Source: Bacteroidales bacterium OttesenSCG-928-B11 (GTDB taxonomy: Bacteria > Bacteroidota > Bacteroidia > Bacteroidales > WCHB1-69). Taken from it: 42,188 nucleotides of DNA. Every line of letters starts with the position of its first letter. The stretch's first letter is position 1. The notes beneath the pieces are model-generated. The model searched no databases. It was not told the origin of the DNA and saw nothing but the letters and a program-made list of their open reading frames with translations. The stretch spans positions 1-42,188 of the forward strand of contig JAJDJJ010000012.1 of the NCBI GenBank assembly GCA_030267125.1, in the 5' to 3' direction. The position numbers and the translations under genes are program-made. Positions 35,303-42,188 of this stretch are shown here, one piece after another.

Positions 35303-36697
35303 ATGAATACAATAAGAAAAAAATTAGAAGACAAAAAGATTGTAATCCTTGGATTTGGTAAGGAAGGACTTTCTACCTATAAGTTTATAAGAGCCTATCA
35401 ACCTGAATTGCCTTTGGTGATTGCTGATCAAAATGGAAAGATGACAATTGAAGAGTTGCAGTCCGATGTCAATTTATCCTTCGTTTTAGGCGATAAATAT
35501 GATGAGAATTTGAATGATTTTGACTTAATTTTAAAATCACCTGGAGTTTCGCTGGCGAATATCGATTACTTCATCGATCGTAAAAAGTTGACTTCCCAGA
35601 CGTCTCTTTTTGTCGAGGCTTATCGGGATCAAGTGATCGGAATTACCGGAACCAAAGGGAAAAGCACCACCGCGTCATTGATTTACCATATTCTAAAAGA
35701 GGCGGGTAGGGATGTGAAATTGGCCGGAAACATAGGAGTGCCATTCTTTGATATTGTTGATGAGATCACCCCCGAAACCATTATCGTAGCGGAACTTTCC
35801 GCGCATCAATTGGAATTTATTGATAACTCACCTCATATCGCAATCCTTTTGAATATTTTCCAAGAGCATTTGGATCATTTCACAACATTTAATGATTATC
35901 AGTTGGCGAAGCTAAATATCACCAATTATCAGAAAAAAGAGGACTATCTGATCTATAACCAAGATGATTTATATATAGGCAATTTACTCAGGGCAAATCT
36001 ATTTGAACATAACACCATGCCATTCAGGAGAAATATGATGTTAGATACCGGCGCGTATAGTTACGACTCTCATGTCTTTTTAATGGAAAACAAGGAGAAA
36101 ATTGATGATTATGAGTTAGGTGCATTACACAACCTTCCTGGCAAACACAATTATTACAATGTCATGGCGGCAATCCTCGTTGCAAGGTTGCAAGAAGTTG
36201 ATCATAAACATATTGTAACCGGATTGAACTCATTTCAAAATCTGGAGCATCGAATAGAGTATGTCGGGATTTTTAATGAGATAAAATTTTACAACGACAG
36301 CATTTCTACTATTCCGGAAACAACTATCGCTGCGGTAAACACACTCCGTAAAGTGCAAACGTTGATCTTAGGAGGATTTGATCGTGGCATTGATTATCAG
36401 ACTCTTATTGATTTTTTGGCAAAATCTGAAGTGAAAAATATAGCATTTACCGGTCCGGCAGGGAAAAGAATTTTTGATGAATGGCAAAATTCAAAAGAAA
36501 ATTTCCCCGAAAACTATTTAATATCGGATGATTATCATAAAATCGTGAATTTTGCGTTTGAAAAAACGTCGCCGTACAAAATCTGCGTGCTTTCACCAGC
36601 GGCCGCAAGCTACGATCAATTCGAGAATTTTGAGGCGCGAGGACGATGTTTCAAGGATTTGGTACTGAAAATTGGAAATAACAATAATAAAAGTTAA
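35303..36697 (+). CDS. murD: MurD-type UDP-MurNAc-L-Ala:glutamate ligase, divergent
   Basis: A 464-residue Mur ligase. The N-terminal Rossmann part has ILGFGKEGLST near 15, the ATP loop GTKGKST is at 116-122, and the C-terminal domain ends with LSPAAASYDQFENFEARG. It adds glutamate to UDP-MurNAc-L-Ala. Two segments near the substrate differ from the usual sequence: NDSISTIP at 331-338 where NDSKATNP is common (the lysine is replaced by Ile334), and GGFDRGIDY near 354. It is outside the division cell-wall cluster, so it could be a second, specialised paralogue such as a MurD2-like enzyme; this is not shown. Confidence 0.88.
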   Translation: MNTIRKKLEDKKIVILGFGKEGLSTYKFIRAYQPELPLVIADQNGKMTIEELQSDVNLSFVLGDKYDENLNDFDLILKSPGVSLANIDYFIDRKKLTSQTSLFVEAYRDQVIGITGTKGKSTTASLIYHILKEAGRDVKLAGNIGVPFFDIVDEITPETIIVAELSAHQLEFIDNSPHIAILLNIFQEHLDHFTTFNDYQLAKLNITNYQKKEDYLIYNQDDLYIGNLLRANLFEHNTMPFRRNMMLDTGAYSYDSHVFLMENKEKIDDYELGALHNLPGKHNYYNVMAAILVARLQEVDHKHIVTGLNSFQNLEHRIEYVGIFNEIKFYNDSISTIPETTIAAVNTLRKVQTLILGGFDRGIDYQTLIDFLAKSEVKNIAFTGPAGKRIFDEWQNSKENFPENYLISDDYHKIVNFAFEKTSPYKICVLSPAAASYDQFENFEARGRCFKDLVLKIGNNNNKS

Positions 36698-36700
36698 AAG

Positions 36701-37243
36701 ATGAAGAAAATATGCCATGATGTTGTTTTTCTCATTATCACACTCTGCTTGATAGCATGTGGCAACAATGAAACAACAAAAACAGCAGAATATCAAGATG
36801 TTATTGAAAATAACGAGTTCGTTGAAATAGAAAAAACAGCAGTTCTTCCTAAAGAGAACCTTTCGGGAGAGCTGATCGTTTTAAGTGAGGAAGAGTTTGA
36901 AGCTCAGATTGCGGATTTGAACAACCCCAAAGGATATAAATACAAAGGATACACTCCTTGTGTGATTGACTTTTATGCCGATTGGTGCGGCCCATGCCAT
37001 GCCATGAATCCGATTTTGATAGAATTGGCGGAGGAGTACAAAGGTAAGGTGATTTTTTACAAAATTAATTCTGACAAATCGCCCAACTCGGCAAAAAGCT
37101 TTGGTGTCCAATATCTGCCAACTTTCATTCTTTTTAAACCCAACATGCAACCTGTGAAAGCCGAAGGCATGCGCAGTAAAGAAGATATGAAGTCGATGAT
37201 CGAAGATGTTTTCTTTAAAACGCAACATGCAGAAAATCAATAA
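36701..37243 (+). CDS. thioredoxin-like lipoprotein
   Basis: A 180-residue protein with a lipoprotein signal: hydrophobic residues 8-19 and a lipobox LIAC with C20 as the lipidated residue. A short linker follows, then a thioredoxin fold (about 60-175) with the redox motif WCGPC at 95-99 and the cis-proline in YLPTF. It probably reduces or exchanges disulfides in the periplasm, tethered to a membrane. It starts 3 nt after murD and is followed by the TPR gene after 6 nt. Confidence 0.92.
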   Translation: MKKICHDVVFLIITLCLIACGNNETTKTAEYQDVIENNEFVEIEKTAVLPKENLSGELIVLSEEEFEAQIADLNNPKGYKYKGYTPCVIDFYADWCGPCHAMNPILIELAEEYKGKVIFYKINSDKSPNSAKSFGVQYLPTFILFKPNMQPVKAEGMRSKEDMKSMIEDVFFKTQHAENQ

Positions 37244-37249
37244 TTAAAA

Positions 37250-38746
37250 TTGAAAAAGTTATCTTCCCTAATATTACTATTATTACTTGCCTCTCACATT
37301 ATCTATGCGCAAGAAATTAATTGTGAGAATGCGTTGTCGTTTTTAGATAAACAAGCCTTAGCAATAGCGGAAATTAACATGCGCGACCCTGAATTTATTC
37401 CCTTACACCACCTTTTTTTAAAAGATGTTCAAAAAGAGCTGGATTATTTTAACACAAATTTCATTCCAAGGTTAACGCATTGTACATCACTAAATTATTA
37501 TAATGTAGTATCATATTACGATCAAGTTGCTTATTTATGCAAACTCAAGACTGACTCTATGAGTATGGTTTGCGACAAAGTTGATTCATTATTTTATGCG
37601 CAGGCACTTTTCCAAGCAAAACTTAACAATTCAGATGAAGCTATTTATCAAGTAGGAAGAGCATTACAATATAATAGAACCTATCCTGAAGCCTTACTGC
37701 TGCAGTGTGAATTAATGTTTGAAAAGAATGAATACGAAGAATGTTTAGACATCCTACATATACTTTTTTACGAAGCGGAAATATCAGAAAATATTGAAAA
37801 TCAGATTATTAGATTTACTATTCGATTTTATGAGAAATTATACGAAACAGCCGATTCTTTAGCCAAAGCAGACTTGGCATCGGACGCATTGTATCTATTC
37901 GAAATACTAGAAAAATTTTGCGGAAATATGCCGACAACATATTGCAATGATGATTATTATCATGGCATATTACGCTCAAAGAGAGGTATTTATGATTCAT
38001 ATTTGCTAATCGCCACCATTGCTAAGCAGCGGGGTAATTCGGAGATCGCCGAAAAATTTCTCGAATATGCCGAGCAATATCGCTTGGAAAATAAAACAGA
38101 CTTAGACAATTCGACAAATGCCCGTGAATTACCTGCAGAATCTCATTTGCAAATACTCGATAATGAGATATATGATTTTACATTTACGGCGGAAAAAGAT
38201 ACGAAGGAAGATGATATCAATTTGCCAATAATCCAACCTGTTATTGAGGAAAGTCAAAATAGAATATCATTCATTGATAATCAATCAAGTGAAAGAGAAA
38301 GTGAAAGCGATACACAAAATATTAATAATAATGAACCTCCAAGCAGAGAAGATAATCAGGAATTAACTTTGCAAAACATTGAAATAGAAAAATTTAGCAA
38401 TGACAATACAATAGGAGAGGAGTTGTTTGAAAATTCATCGAATTACAGCGTAGAGAAAGATGCAGAGTTGGGAAATATGAGAAATGTTGATAGCGAAGAA
38501 TCCGCATTGGAAGAATCCGCATTGGAAGAATCCGCATCAAATGAGATATATTCGCCTGAGGTAATTAAACAAATGGAAGTTGAGTATAATCGACTTTTTT
38601 TAGATGCAGTATCGCAATGTTTAGACAACAAATTTTCCACAGCTCTTAAGACGTTGGAACAAGCCTTAGAGCTGGAGAAATGTGAATGTTTTGAAAAAGC
38701 TCCCAGAGTTAGAATTTTATTTGAAACGATCAACGAAAAACGATAG
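37250..38746 (+). CDS. exported TPR-like protein with acidic repeat region
   Basis: A 498-residue protein read from a TTG start at 37250; no ATG fits, and the signal peptide (LSSLILLLLLASHIIYAQ) begins right there. Residues 100-270 contain helical, TPR-like units (ALFQAKLNNSDEAIYQVGRAL, LLQCELMFEKNEYEECLDIL, KQRGNSEIAEKFLEYAEQY). A polar, acidic, poorly ordered stretch spans about 290-440, with a small tandem repeat at residues 416-430. The end has another TPR-like unit (VSQCLDNKFSTALKTLEQALEL). The function is unknown; it closes the purH operon. Confidence 0.82.
   Translation: MKKLSSLILLLLLASHIIYAQEINCENALSFLDKQALAIAEINMRDPEFIPLHHLFLKDVQKELDYFNTNFIPRLTHCTSLNYYNVVSYYDQVAYLCKLKTDSMSMVCDKVDSLFYAQALFQAKLNNSDEAIYQVGRALQYNRTYPEALLLQCELMFEKNEYEECLDILHILFYEAEISENIENQIIRFTIRFYEKLYETADSLAKADLASDALYLFEILEKFCGNMPTTYCNDDYYHGILRSKRGIYDSYLLIATIAKQRGNSEIAEKFLEYAEQYRLENKTDLDNSTNARELPAESHLQILDNEIYDFTFTAEKDTKEDDINLPIIQPVIEESQNRISFIDNQSSERESESDTQNINNNEPPSREDNQELTLQNIEIEKFSNDNTIGEELFENSSNYSVEKDAELGNMRNVDSEESALEESALEESASNEIYSPEVIKQMEVEYNRLFLDAVSQCLDNKFSTALKTLEQALELEKCECFEKAPRVRILFETINEKR
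38495..38539 (+). repeat. three tandem 15-bp repeats inside the TPR gene
   Basis: The unit GAAGAATCCGCATTG occurs at 38495-38509 and 38510-38524, and a third copy at 38525-38539 differs at its last two bases. It encodes EESAL repeated in frame, so unit number could vary without a frameshift. Confidence 0.9.
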
Positions 38747-38851
38747 TTTTAAAAAATAAGCTACATGCAAACAAGTGTGTGCAATTGCAGTTTTTTCGAC
38801 ACTCTATTTAACATAATATAAATTATAAGAAAAACTATAACTATTTGATTT

Positions 38852-39289
38852 TTAATATTTTACAACTGCCTTTGATAGATTTTCCGTAAATTGAGAGATT
38901 GTTTTTAGAAGTTTTTGGATTGTTTTCCGGTCATCCGTCTCAAAATTTTGCAACCTATAGTTTTCTTGAACTAAAAAATCCAATGCATCCGAAAACCTTC
39001 CGTCTTCCTTATCGCCCATTATTTCCATCAACACGGAGAATTGCGTTTCATTCAAGTGGATCGTTCCGTATATCCTTGAATTTTTACGGCGACCATCCAA
39101 AAAACTGTGTTCCTGAAATTCCTTGAATGTGCACGTTTTTTTTCCCTTGTCTAAAAAATTACGCTTGAAAACACGGGATTCCTCCTGCGTAGCTGGCACA
39201 CTCCAAGATGAAACGACTTTTTCCTTTCGTATGTAGAAGATTTTCTTCTTGAAATCCAAGTAAACCCATCCAATTAAATGGTCGCGCAT
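38852..39289 (-). CDS. hypothetical protein of the Rep/SSB element
   Basis: A 145-residue protein I do not recognise. The N-terminal half is basic and beta-rich (VYLDFKKKIFYIRKEKVVSSW), with a basic patch near 65-70 (DGRRKNSR); the C-terminal 60 residues are predicted helical and end in TISQFTENLSKAVVKY. No signal peptide or membrane segment is seen. It follows ssb by 11 nt on the same strand and is the last gene of the element's transcript, so a role in DNA handling or replication is a guess from position only. The 105-nt space to the convergent TPR gene has no clear terminator or attachment site. Confidence 0.72.
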   Translation of the reverse strand: MRDHLIGWVYLDFKKKIFYIRKEKVVSSWSVPATQEESRVFKRNFLDKGKKTCTFKEFQEHSFLDGRRKNSRIYGTIHLNETQFSVLMEIMGDKEDGRFSDALDFLVQENYRLQNFETDDRKTIQKLLKTISQFTENLSKAVVKY

Positions 39290-39300
39290 CAGATTACAAT

Positions 39301-39699
39301 TTAAAACGGTAAATCATTATCCGCACCATTACTACTCCCTGTCGTATTAGCATCGGAAGACGGCCTACTTTCAGAATCCGTGTGCGCAAATTCAATATTT
39401 TCAACTACCACATTCAGCGACACGTCAACATTACCGGTGTTCTTCGATTCAAACTTCTCAACCTCCAATTTTCCGAACACAACAAACCGTTTTCCCTTTT
39501 TCAAATACTGCGCAATACTTGTGTTGCGCACGAAATAAGAACATTTGTACCATTGCGAGATCATGCGTTCCTCTCCGGTCGTTTTATTCAGTTTCTTTAA
39601 ATTTTCAGCAACTGAAAAATTGATAACACTTTGACCGTTGTCCAATTCGCGCACATCCGCGTCATTTCCTAGATTTCCTACAATTACAATCTTTGCCAT
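39301..39699 (-). CDS. ssb: single-stranded DNA-binding protein
   Basis: A 132-residue SSB with one OB fold (AKIVIVGNLGNDADVREL, then VINFSVAENLKK, QWYKCSYFVR, KGKRFVVFGKLEVEKF) and the C-terminal acidic tip DNDLPF that recruits partner proteins. The start at 39699 is the family N-terminus; a longer in-frame reading to 39741 overlaps the rep gene and is rejected. It lies 31 nt after the rep stop. Association with an HUH Rep indicates that it coats the single strand made by rolling-circle replication of the element. The chromosomal SSB is expected elsewhere. Confidence 0.93.
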   Translation of the reverse strand: MAKIVIVGNLGNDADVRELDNGQSVINFSVAENLKKLNKTTGEERMISQWYKCSYFVRNTSIAQYLKKGKRFVVFGKLEVEKFESKNTGNVDVSLNVVVENIEFAHTDSESRPSSDANTTGSSNGADNDLPF

Positions 39700-39730
39700 A
39701 ATTCTTACATTTTTTTTGATTAATATTACG

Positions 39731-41041
39731 TTACATGGCATAATTATGCCGATTTTTCAATTTTTGCACCAATACCTCTATCGCTCCGCGCGTTGACCTT
39801 TCCCCCAATTCTATGGAGGTGGCGTTTTTTCTCATTTTTATAACCATAGCATCCCCATCGCCAATATGGTAAAGGTTCACCGGGTTTGTAATGAAGTACC
39901 TTTTGGCGAATATTTCCCCTGTTTCCTCATCTATCAGTTCTTTTACTTCCTCGAAATCTTGCAATAAGGAGTCATCTTTCAGGTTCAGAGATTTTTCACC
40001 GTATAGACAGCCGAATTTATCGTATAAACGCTGATTGTGCACAGCTTCCAATATGTTCACCAAGTTTTCCATATCGTGATTACCGTCTTTTTTTTCGAGC
40101 ATCTTAGGCTTAAAATGGTAACTTATCGTTTCCATCACAGCTTTCATCATTCTTGAATCACACCACTCCCCCACTCTCACTTTTTCTCCATTATTATTGA
40201 TGGTGAAAATATTTTCCAAACCGATAAGCGTGGCACCTCTTGGATTTAGTTTGGAAATAAAATCATCATCAAATAATTTATTTCCTTTTTTAATGGATTC
40301 AATTTCCTTGTCATCAAATAGTTTTCTATGGCTATTTGAATCTACAGTCAATCTATTCCACGATTCAAATATAACCTTGTGTAATTTATCGCGGTTTCTT
40401 GTTGCTTTGCGCACAAAAAGCAGCGCATGTATATGGATGTGGTATCCATTTTCCCCCTTTGTAACCTCCACGCCGTATTCACCGCCATACACCCATCGCA
40501 GCCAGTCATCGCTTTTCCGCATGAAGTTGAACGCACGAGTGAGCTCCTTGAAATAAAATTCCTTTCCCCTCCACCCGTTTTCCTCCGTATGTGGTACCGT
40601 TAACGTTAAGTGCATCAGGTCATATTTTACCTCCGTGGCAAAAACATACCCCGCACTCTCCCACTTCTCTCGCTGGGCGGCCGTGGTTACCTTTCTAGCC
40701 CCGTCCCGGAACATGACAGCCAATTTTTCATTCTCCCCGAACCACCTGTAATATTTTCGCCTGATCTGTTTTTGCCGGTTCCAGTTGCATATATTGCAAA
40801 GTTTGTGGGAACAAGCAATAGAGGTGATCAATTCAATATCGTTGCCGACAGCACCGTACAACGAGCTGCACGAACACACGCCCAACGATTTGATCAGTTT
40901 CTTGGCGTATTCACGTTTTTGTTCCGTTAGTTCAGTTCTCTTCATATACTTCACCAATTCATCAGACAGGATCAAGTTCTCTTTTTTTAGAAAAGTTAAC
41001 TTTTTAGACCTTATCTTATTTGCCTTCTTTCTTTCATTCAC
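39731..41041 (-). CDS. HUH-type rolling-circle replication initiator (Rep)
   Basis: A 436-residue Rep. A cysteine set that could bind zinc (C56, C58, C77, C82, C85, with the last three in CSHKLCNICNW) resembles Rep_1 family proteins. Motif 1 is LMHLTLTVPH near 143, the HUH motif is H201-I-H203-I-H205, and a candidate nicking tyrosine is Y308 in SYHFKPK. HUH initiators nick one strand and stay covalently attached to its 5' end. The start is a GTG at 41041 that overlaps the HAD gene stop by 4 nt (GTGA); no in-frame ATG is available before residue 33. It is the main evidence for a mobile replicon here. Confidence 0.88.
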   Translation of the reverse strand: MNERKKANKIRSKKLTFLKKENLILSDELVKYMKRTELTEQKREYAKKLIKSLGVCSCSSLYGAVGNDIELITSIACSHKLCNICNWNRQKQIRRKYYRWFGENEKLAVMFRDGARKVTTAAQREKWESAGYVFATEVKYDLMHLTLTVPHTEENGWRGKEFYFKELTRAFNFMRKSDDWLRWVYGGEYGVEVTKGENGYHIHIHALLFVRKATRNRDKLHKVIFESWNRLTVDSNSHRKLFDDKEIESIKKGNKLFDDDFISKLNPRGATLIGLENIFTINNNGEKVRVGEWCDSRMMKAVMETISYHFKPKMLEKKDGNHDMENLVNILEAVHNQRLYDKFGCLYGEKSLNLKDDSLLQDFEEVKELIDEETGEIFAKRYFITNPVNLYHIGDGDAMVIKMRKNATSIELGERSTRGAIEVLVQKLKNRHNYAM

Positions 41042-41421
41042 TTACTTACAGGCTTCTGCTTATTAATATTATACTCCATTGTCATCACCAACACATTCTC
41101 ATAAATTTCATCCCACGATGGCAATCCGCCAACTTGCTTGTCATCTATGTATAGGTGGGCGTACACCTTTCGCGTGTTACCGCCATATTTCGCCAAGTTT
41201 TCCGGCTGGTGGTCGTTTATCCTGTGGAACTTAATCCCGTTTTCCAACAGCCAGTTTACGGCAGTCAAAAGCCGCTCATTCTCCCGGCACGTCCAAATGA
41301 TGATGTAGTGACCATCTTCGTGCAGCTGATTTATCACTTTCTTCGCATCCGCATACAGCGCGCCGATGCCAGGATATTCGTTTTGGCAAATGGTGCCGTC
41401 AAAATCTATTGCTATTATCAT
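41038..41421 (-). CDS. small HAD-type hydrolase
   Basis: A 127-residue protein with the HAD signature DFDGT (D6 nucleophile and D8), IIWTCREN near 48 as motif II, and LYIDDKQVGGLPSWDEIY near 92 as the acidic motif. There is no cap domain. Small capless HAD proteins of this type, with RKVYAHLYIDD and GGLPSW, occur often in Bacteroidota phages and mobile elements; the substrate is unknown. It is co-directional with rep and overlaps it by 4 nt. Confidence 0.88.
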   Translation of the reverse strand: MIIAIDFDGTICQNEYPGIGALYADAKKVINQLHEDGHYIIIWTCRENERLLTAVNWLLENGIKFHRINDHQPENLAKYGGNTRKVYAHLYIDDKQVGGLPSWDEIYENVLVMTMEYNINKQKPVSK

Positions 41422-41510
41422 GACTGTTTATTTTTATTTGTTTTGCTATCAATTTAAACCCGGATCCGGCGACCGCCACCCGGATCTCCGTTTTATTTTG
41501 CCATCATTTT

Positions 41511-41777
41511 CTATTTTTTGGCATATTCACTTATCTTTTCAGACAGATAGATTTGCCGGCAAATCATATCCTTTATCCCAGCCAATTCGTCTTCCAATTC
41601 TTGAACACGCTCGATCGTGCTATTTAAACGATCTCGGCGTTCGTGAATCCCTACCGCATATTCCAAGGCCTTTATAATGGCTTTTGTACTGCTTTTCTCC
41701 CCGAAAACCTCTTTTATTTTTTCAAGGTTGTCACACTCCGGCGAGTTATCCTCGATTCTTAATGTTAATGTTGGCAT
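41511..41777 (-). CDS. small coiled-coil protein, possibly ribbon-helix-helix
   Basis: The chosen start at 41777 gives 88 residues beginning PTLTLRI, which could be the DNA-contacting strand of a ribbon-helix-helix fold, followed by helices LEKIKEVFGE and STKAIIKALEYAVG. The C-terminal half is coiled coil (RDRLNSTIERVQELEDELAG). Such small proteins next to Rep often regulate replication or assist nicking; this is inference. An in-frame ATG at 41798 is possible and would overlap the LRR gene further. It is 89 nt upstream of the HAD gene. Confidence 0.65.
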   Translation of the reverse strand: MPTLTLRIEDNSPECDNLEKIKEVFGEKSSTKAIIKALEYAVGIHERRDRLNSTIERVQELEDELAGIKDMICRQIYLSEKISEYAKK

Positions 41778-42188
41778 AACTACTCTTGACATTCTCACAT
41801 TCTTCTATAAAGTTCATATATTCAATTCTGTGTATACCTGTCGGGTAAACTTCATTTACCCGCTCTTTAAATTCCAACAGAGAGCCTTTAAAACACCCAC
41901 AAAAAACAGTGTCTCTATCAATATTAAAACATGTTCTACTACTCCTACTTCCAATTTTTTTGGAATGAAGAAACTTGTTGTTATTTTTAATTTGATTTTC
42001 ATCAACTAAAAACTCCCCGCCCACCGACAGGTTGTCCGGCAGTTGCGTTATACCGGTTCCGCTCAAGGAAAGCCCGCCGCCCACCGACAGGTTGTCCGGC
42101 AGTTGCGTTATACCGGTGTCTCTCAAGTCAAGCCAGCCGCCCACCGACAGGTTGTCCGGCAGTTGCGTTATACCGGTTCCGCTCAAGT
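41746..42188 (-). CDS. leucine-rich repeat protein, partial at the window edge
   Basis: The frame is open through the right edge, so the 5' end lies beyond the window. Three visible 20-residue repeats follow the pattern GITQLPDNLSVGGxLxLxxT, a bacterial LRR type. The C-terminal 85 residues contain NNNKFLHSKKIGS, DTVFCGCFKGSLLEFKERVNEV and HRIEYMNFIEEC, a non-repeat cap seen, to my knowledge, in phage-associated LRR proteins. No signal peptide can be judged. The stop overlaps the small coiled-coil gene by 32 nt. It probably mediates protein-protein contacts. Confidence 0.8.
   Translation of the reverse strand, partial: LSGTGITQLPDNLSVGGWLDLRDTGITQLPDNLSVGGGLSLSGTGITQLPDNLSVGGEFLVDENQIKNNNKFLHSKKIGSRSSRTCFNIDRDTVFCGCFKGSLLEFKERVNEVYPTGIHRIEYMNFIEECENVKSSYANINIKNRG
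42017..42188 (-). repeat. 60-bp tandem repeats encoding LRR units
   Basis: Period is exactly 60 bp. A 41-nt core is identical in the three copies at 42017-42057, 42077-42117 and 42137-42177, and the 19 nt between cores vary. The array continues to the window edge, so the copy number is unknown. Confidence 0.95.

Noticed and set aside
38747-38851. Left attachment site of the Rep/SSB element
   Set aside because: No tRNA gene, direct repeat or integrase-type core could be recognised in this 105-nt gap, and the other end is outside the window.
42017-42177. Regular repeats that could suggest a CRISPR array
   Set aside because: The period is an exact multiple of 3, the frame is open throughout, the intervening segments are alike, and the product is an LRR pattern.

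Overview
The window is a chromosomal segment of a Bacteroidota bacterium, most likely of the order Bacteroidales. The evidence is consistent: copies of the Bacteroidota sigma factor -7 box (TAnnTTTG) sit a short distance upstream of many starts; clear Shine-Dalgarno sequences are absent and leaders are short and A/T-rich; and the gene content is typical (HU-CCDC81/SPOR protein, TonB C-terminal domain protein, OPT transporter, DUF4159 and DUF58 proteins, PorE-like OmpA protein, anaerobic 2-oxoacid:ferredoxin oxidoreductase). I cannot assign a genus from sequence alone.

Layout, left to right. (1) 78-2968: a four-gene 2-oxoacid:ferredoxin oxidoreductase operon, closed by a bidirectional terminator. 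(2) 3068-7295: a secreted metallophosphoesterase diverging from a secreted GH3 glycosidase, then a small membrane protein. (3) 7345-11934, minus strand: a divergent chorismate synthase, a PorE-like OmpA/beta-propeller protein and an exported HEAT-like protein in one tight operon. (4) 12053-18645: ProX-type deacylase, dnaA, a VWA membrane protein and a DUF4159 protein on the plus strand, then rnpB (RNase P RNA) and dnaN on the minus strand. rnpB fills the only stretch over 300 bases without a protein gene. (5) 18673-21814: cutC diverging from dnaN; a rhomboid-DUF58-radC operon on the minus strand. (6) 21840-29328: OPT transporter, deoxynucleoside kinase, a DKNYY-repeat gene broken by one in-frame TAA, a TPR/TonB protein, and the kdsB-SPOR pair. 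(7) 29358-33083: a compact, AT-richer restriction-modification operon (XRE regulator, C5-cytosine methyltransferase, AlwI-like type IIS endonuclease, DPPY amino-methyltransferase). It is spliced directly in front of (8) 33087-38746: a housekeeping operon purH-ung-murD-thioredoxin lipoprotein-exported TPR protein. (9) 38852-42188, minus strand: part of a mobile element with a leucine-rich repeat protein (cut by the window edge), a small coiled-coil protein, a HAD hydrolase, an HUH rolling-circle Rep, SSB and an unknown protein.

The core genes are ordinary. The points that deserve a second look are the shortened AroC with many signature substitutions, the nonsense-interrupted DKNYY gene, the R-M operon wedged 3 nt ahead of purH with a perfect 7-7-7 inverted repeat at its promoter, the Rep/SSB element whose right part lies outside the window, the 60-bp LRR repeats with a 41-nt core identical in all three copies, and four promoters placed exactly 18 nt from their start codons. 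I did not find a CRISPR array, a tRNA, an insertion sequence or a clear replication origin.
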